A stretch of 64,000 nucleotides of DNA from Roseateles sp. (GTDB lineage: Bacteria > Pseudomonadota > Gammaproteobacteria > Burkholderiales > Burkholderiaceae_C). The notes below the pieces were generated by a model. It was not told the origin of the DNA, did not search any database, and worked only from the letters and a program-made list of their open reading frames with translations. Positions 61,727-64,000 of the stretch are shown here, piece after piece (position 1 is the first letter of the stretch; every line of letters starts with the position of its first letter). The position numbers were made by a program, and so were the translations under genes. The stretch is taken from the NCBI RefSeq assembly GCF_019237615.1, contig NZ_JAFAGT010000069.1, positions 1-64,000 on the forward strand, in the 5' to 3' direction.

Positions 61727-62748
61727 AGGCCGCCGCGCTCTCGCGCCGCCGCCTCGTCGCCGCCGCGCTGGCCTGCCACGCCGCCGGCCTTGCGCGGGCC
61801 ACGGCTGCGCTCGTCCCGCTGACGCTGATGGTCAAGGCCGACGGTCTTGACAAGCCACACTACGCGCCGATCACGCTGGCCAAGGCGCTGGGCTTCTATA
61901 CCCTGGCGGGGTTGGACGTGAGGCTGGTCAATGAGGTCGAAGGCGTCAACGCCGACGCCGAGCTGGCCGCAGGCCGCGTGCAGGCCGTGGCCGGCTTCTA
62001 CGACAAGCTCATCACCGACCTCGCCAGACCAGACGCGCCACGCGGCCTCAACATCGCAACGCTGGCCGACACGCCCGGCTACGTGCTGCTGGCGAGCACG
62101 CGGCTGGCGGACTTGCCCCCCGGGCCGGCCGCGCTGCGCGGCCGCCGCGTCGCCGTCACTGGGCTCGGCAAGATCGCCCACCTGCTCGTGAACCAGGTGG
62201 CCGCCACCGCTGGGCTGGCGACAAATGACTTCCAGGCCTTGGCCCTAGGTGGGCGCGTCGCTGCCGCGCTGGCCTCCGGCGAGGCCGATTTCGGCATCTT
62301 CTGGGGCCAGGAGGCGCTCAAGGCCGTCGACGCCGGCCATGCGCGCATCCACTGTGACCTGATCTCGCGCGACGCGACGCTGCCGCTGTTCGGCGGACTG
62401 TTTGCCTCCACCTGTGTCTACGTCGACCCGGTGCGCCAGCCGACCGACGCGGAGGCAGTGCGCCGCTTGGCGGGGGCTTTGTCGCGGACCCTGGCCTGGA
62501 TGCAGGCGAATGGCCCGGTCGAGGCCGCCAATCGCTTGCCGGCGAACTATGCGCGCGGCGACGCCGAGTTGCACCGGCGCGCGCTAGCGCTGGCCTGGCC
62601 ATCCTTCACCGCTGACGGCCGCCTGCAGCCGGGGACGGCAGAGAACATGCTGCGCGTGCTGTCCGCTTGGCGGCCCGAACTTCGCCGCAGCGGGCTGGAC
62701 CCGGCCTCCAGCTTCAGCAACCGCTTCATCGACCGGGCGCAGGGGTAG
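61723..62748 (+). CDS. Second NMT1/THI5-type substrate-binding protein
   Basis: 341 residues. The N-terminus has RRRLVAAALACHAAGLARA, possibly a Tat-type signal. The family pattern is LMVKADGLDKPHYAPITLAKALGFYTLAGLDVRLVN, RVQAVAGFYDKLITDL, LRGRRVAVTGLGKIAHLLVNQVA and ALASGEADFGIFWGQEAL. It is a paralogue of the binding protein at 47857 (shared GFYD and VTGLG loops) but has no ATPase or permease of its own, so it could share the importer at 48861-50566. Start overlaps the previous stop (ATGA). Confidence 0.8.
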   Translation: MKAAALSRRRLVAAALACHAAGLARATAALVPLTLMVKADGLDKPHYAPITLAKALGFYTLAGLDVRLVNEVEGVNADAELAAGRVQAVAGFYDKLITDLARPDAPRGLNIATLADTPGYVLLASTRLADLPPGPAALRGRRVAVTGLGKIAHLLVNQVAATAGLATNDFQALALGGRVAAALASGEADFGIFWGQEALKAVDAGHARIHCDLISRDATLPLFGGLFASTCVYVDPVRQPTDAEAVRRLAGALSRTLAWMQANGPVEAANRLPANYARGDAELHRRALALAWPSFTADGRLQPGTAENMLRVLSAWRPELRRSGLDPASSFSNRFIDRAQG

Positions 62749-62793
62749 GCCGCCCCAGTCCAATCGCATGCCATCGCGCTCAAGGCAACACTC

Positions 62794-64000
62794 ATGAAAG
62801 TCAACCTGCGCAGCCCGCTGCTGTTCGTGCATCGCTGGACGGGCATGACGCTCGGCCTGCTGTTCCTGTTCCTGGCGCTCACCGGATTGACGCTCGTCTT
62901 TCGCGGTGAGCTCGGGGGCTGGATGGACACAAGCCTCCACGGCGACGTCGAATGCCGGGCCCCGCAGCCGCTGGACGCACTGATCGAAAAGGCGCGCGCC
63001 GTGCGCCCCGACGCCGAGGTCCAGGCCATCCGTGTCAGGGACGACGGCCAGTCGGTGATTGTGCGCATGTCCGACCGTCACGACCTGTATGTGGGCCCCT
63101 GTTCCGGCAGGGTGATGGACCGCAATCGCTGGGCTGGCGTGTTCGGCCTGCTGGAGCAGTTGCACCGTTTCCGCTTCCTGGAGAGCGCCGACGCGGGCAA
63201 CTTCATCACCGGCGGTGCGGCGATGGCGATGCTGTTCGCAATGGGCTTCGGCGGCCTCTTCGTGCTATGGCCTTCGTCCTGGCGCCAGCTCAAGACCGTG
63301 ACGACGCCTCGCCCACACCTGCGCGGCCGCGCACTGGATCTCAACCTGCATCGCAGCATCGGTTTCTATACGGCCACGGTCATCGTCATCGTGTCGATCA
63401 CGGCGCTGCCGATGGCCTTCAAGTGGACTCGCACCGTCATCAACGTCGCCGTCGGCTCGCCGACGGAGAAACCACCCAAGCTGCGTTCCACGCCCGTCGC
63501 GGGTGCCCAGGTGCTGGATGCCGGCGCACTGTGGGAGCAGGTCCGACCGCTGCTCGAGCACCCCGACACGACGCCGCACGAGATCTCCATCGAGCTGCCC
63601 AGGAAGCCGAACGACGCGGCCGTGATCTACGCGGTCGAGATCGGCGCCGCCCATCCGAATGCGCGCAGCTACTACTACCTCGACGCCTACAGCGGCAAGC
63701 TGCTGCGCGCCGAACCCTATGCCACAAGCCCGCTGGGCAACCGCATCTACCGCTACACCTCGTCGCTGCATTCCGGTGAAGTCGGCGGCTTGCCGGTGCA
63801 ACTGCTGTTCTTCACCGGCATCGCCGGCGTGCCGGTGCTCGCCTACACAGGCCTACGTAGCTTCTTCCGCCGGCGGCGTCGCGTGGCCGCCGCGCCGCCG
63901 CCGCTGCGGTTACGTGTCGCCGAGATGCGCGACGTGGCCCAGGACATCCGCTGCTTCGTGCTCATCGCGATCGACGGCGGCAAGCTGCCGCCCTTCACGG
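62794..64000 (+). CDS. PepSY membrane protein fused to ferredoxin-reductase-like domain (partial)
   Basis: Open from ATG 62794 to the window end (402 codons), and absent from the ORF track because its stop is outside. It has PepSY_TM features: FVHRWTGMTLGLLFLFLALTGLTLVFRGEL, a second segment near residues 142-162, LNLHRSIGFYTATVIVIVSITALPMAFKW, LRSTPVAG..., SYYYLDAYSGKLLRAEPY and a last segment near 335. After an Arg-rich linker a new domain begins: LRVAEMRDVAQDIRCFVLIAIDGGKLPPF, the first strand of phthalate-dioxygenase-reductase/FNR-type flavoproteins. Such fusions act as membrane reductases, for example of iron chelates. It is 46 bases after the NMT1-type gene. Confidence 0.82.
   Translation, partial: MKVNLRSPLLFVHRWTGMTLGLLFLFLALTGLTLVFRGELGGWMDTSLHGDVECRAPQPLDALIEKARAVRPDAEVQAIRVRDDGQSVIVRMSDRHDLYVGPCSGRVMDRNRWAGVFGLLEQLHRFRFLESADAGNFITGGAAMAMLFAMGFGGLFVLWPSSWRQLKTVTTPRPHLRGRALDLNLHRSIGFYTATVIVIVSITALPMAFKWTRTVINVAVGSPTEKPPKLRSTPVAGAQVLDAGALWEQVRPLLEHPDTTPHEISIELPRKPNDAAVIYAVEIGAAHPNARSYYYLDAYSGKLLRAEPYATSPLGNRIYRYTSSLHSGEVGGLPVQLLFFTGIAGVPVLAYTGLRSFFRRRRRVAAAPPPLRLRVAEMRDVAQDIRCFVLIAIDGGKLPPFT

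Noticed and set aside
1-64000. tRNA, rRNA, CRISPR arrays or intact prophage
   Set aside because: None was recognised by eye in any part of the window; a dedicated covariance-model search would be needed to exclude small RNAs.

Overview
The window is high-GC DNA with dense, strongly GC3-biased genes. The content (TruD, a Zur-type Fur protein, five TonB-dependent receptors, YfiR, MHYT and HD-GYP signalling proteins, a lipoxygenase, a DNase II-like protein) suggests a free-living proteobacterium, most likely a betaproteobacterium of the Burkholderiales (Roseateles/Rhizobacter-like). That is an inference from gene content and style, since no rRNA or other taxonomic marker is present. I found no tRNA, rRNA, CRISPR array or intact insertion sequence.

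Layout. 0-7.2 kb: truD, a YjjJ/HipA-type kinase with inverted repeats at its promoter, and a divergent pair of secreted nucleases (S1/P1 type and DNase II type) followed by a small membrane protein with an internal repeat. 7.5-20.3 kb: a metal-uptake region. It has a TonB receptor, zur, a second receptor, and divergently a four-gene CobN-like/membrane/ExbB-like/DUF2149 operon. A perfect 16-bp Zur-box-like palindrome lies between the second receptor and the cobN-like gene. Downstream is a decayed fur pseudogene. 20.4-22.8 kb: a third TonB receptor, then about 1.7 kb with no convincing gene. 24.5-34.5 kb: an unusual five-gene operon: FAD amine oxidase, lipoxygenase, ThDP-dependent 2-keto acid decarboxylase, second FAD amine oxidase and M61 aminopeptidase. 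34.6-43.7 kb: signalling genes, namely a TonB receptor-YfiR-hybrid kinase operon and an MHYT hybrid kinase translationally coupled to a REC-HD-GYP protein.

44-64 kb is the most striking region: a solute-capture locus. It contains a beta-propeller, three proteins of an unnamed periplasmic family (four domains), a sensor kinase without a response regulator, a complete NMT1/THI5-type ABC transporter, five PstS-like binding proteins (one with a second, shortened copy fused in front), a siderophore-type TonB receptor, an outer-membrane barrel-like protein, an iron-type binding protein, a second NMT1-type binding protein, and a PepSY reductase fused to a ferredoxin-reductase-like domain that runs off the window. 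There are eight solute-binding proteins but only one ABC ATPase/permease pair. Four operons in this block each start with the same promoter architecture: tandem 11-bp direct repeats with a TTCAG core, and a CCTAAG-like -10 exactly 36 bases after the first repeat begins. This marks them as one regulon, probably of an OmpR/PhoB-family regulator. I consider this locus the best candidate for an undescribed uptake system; the ligand cannot be read from the sequence, but iron or a phosphate-like oxyanion chelate fits the parts.
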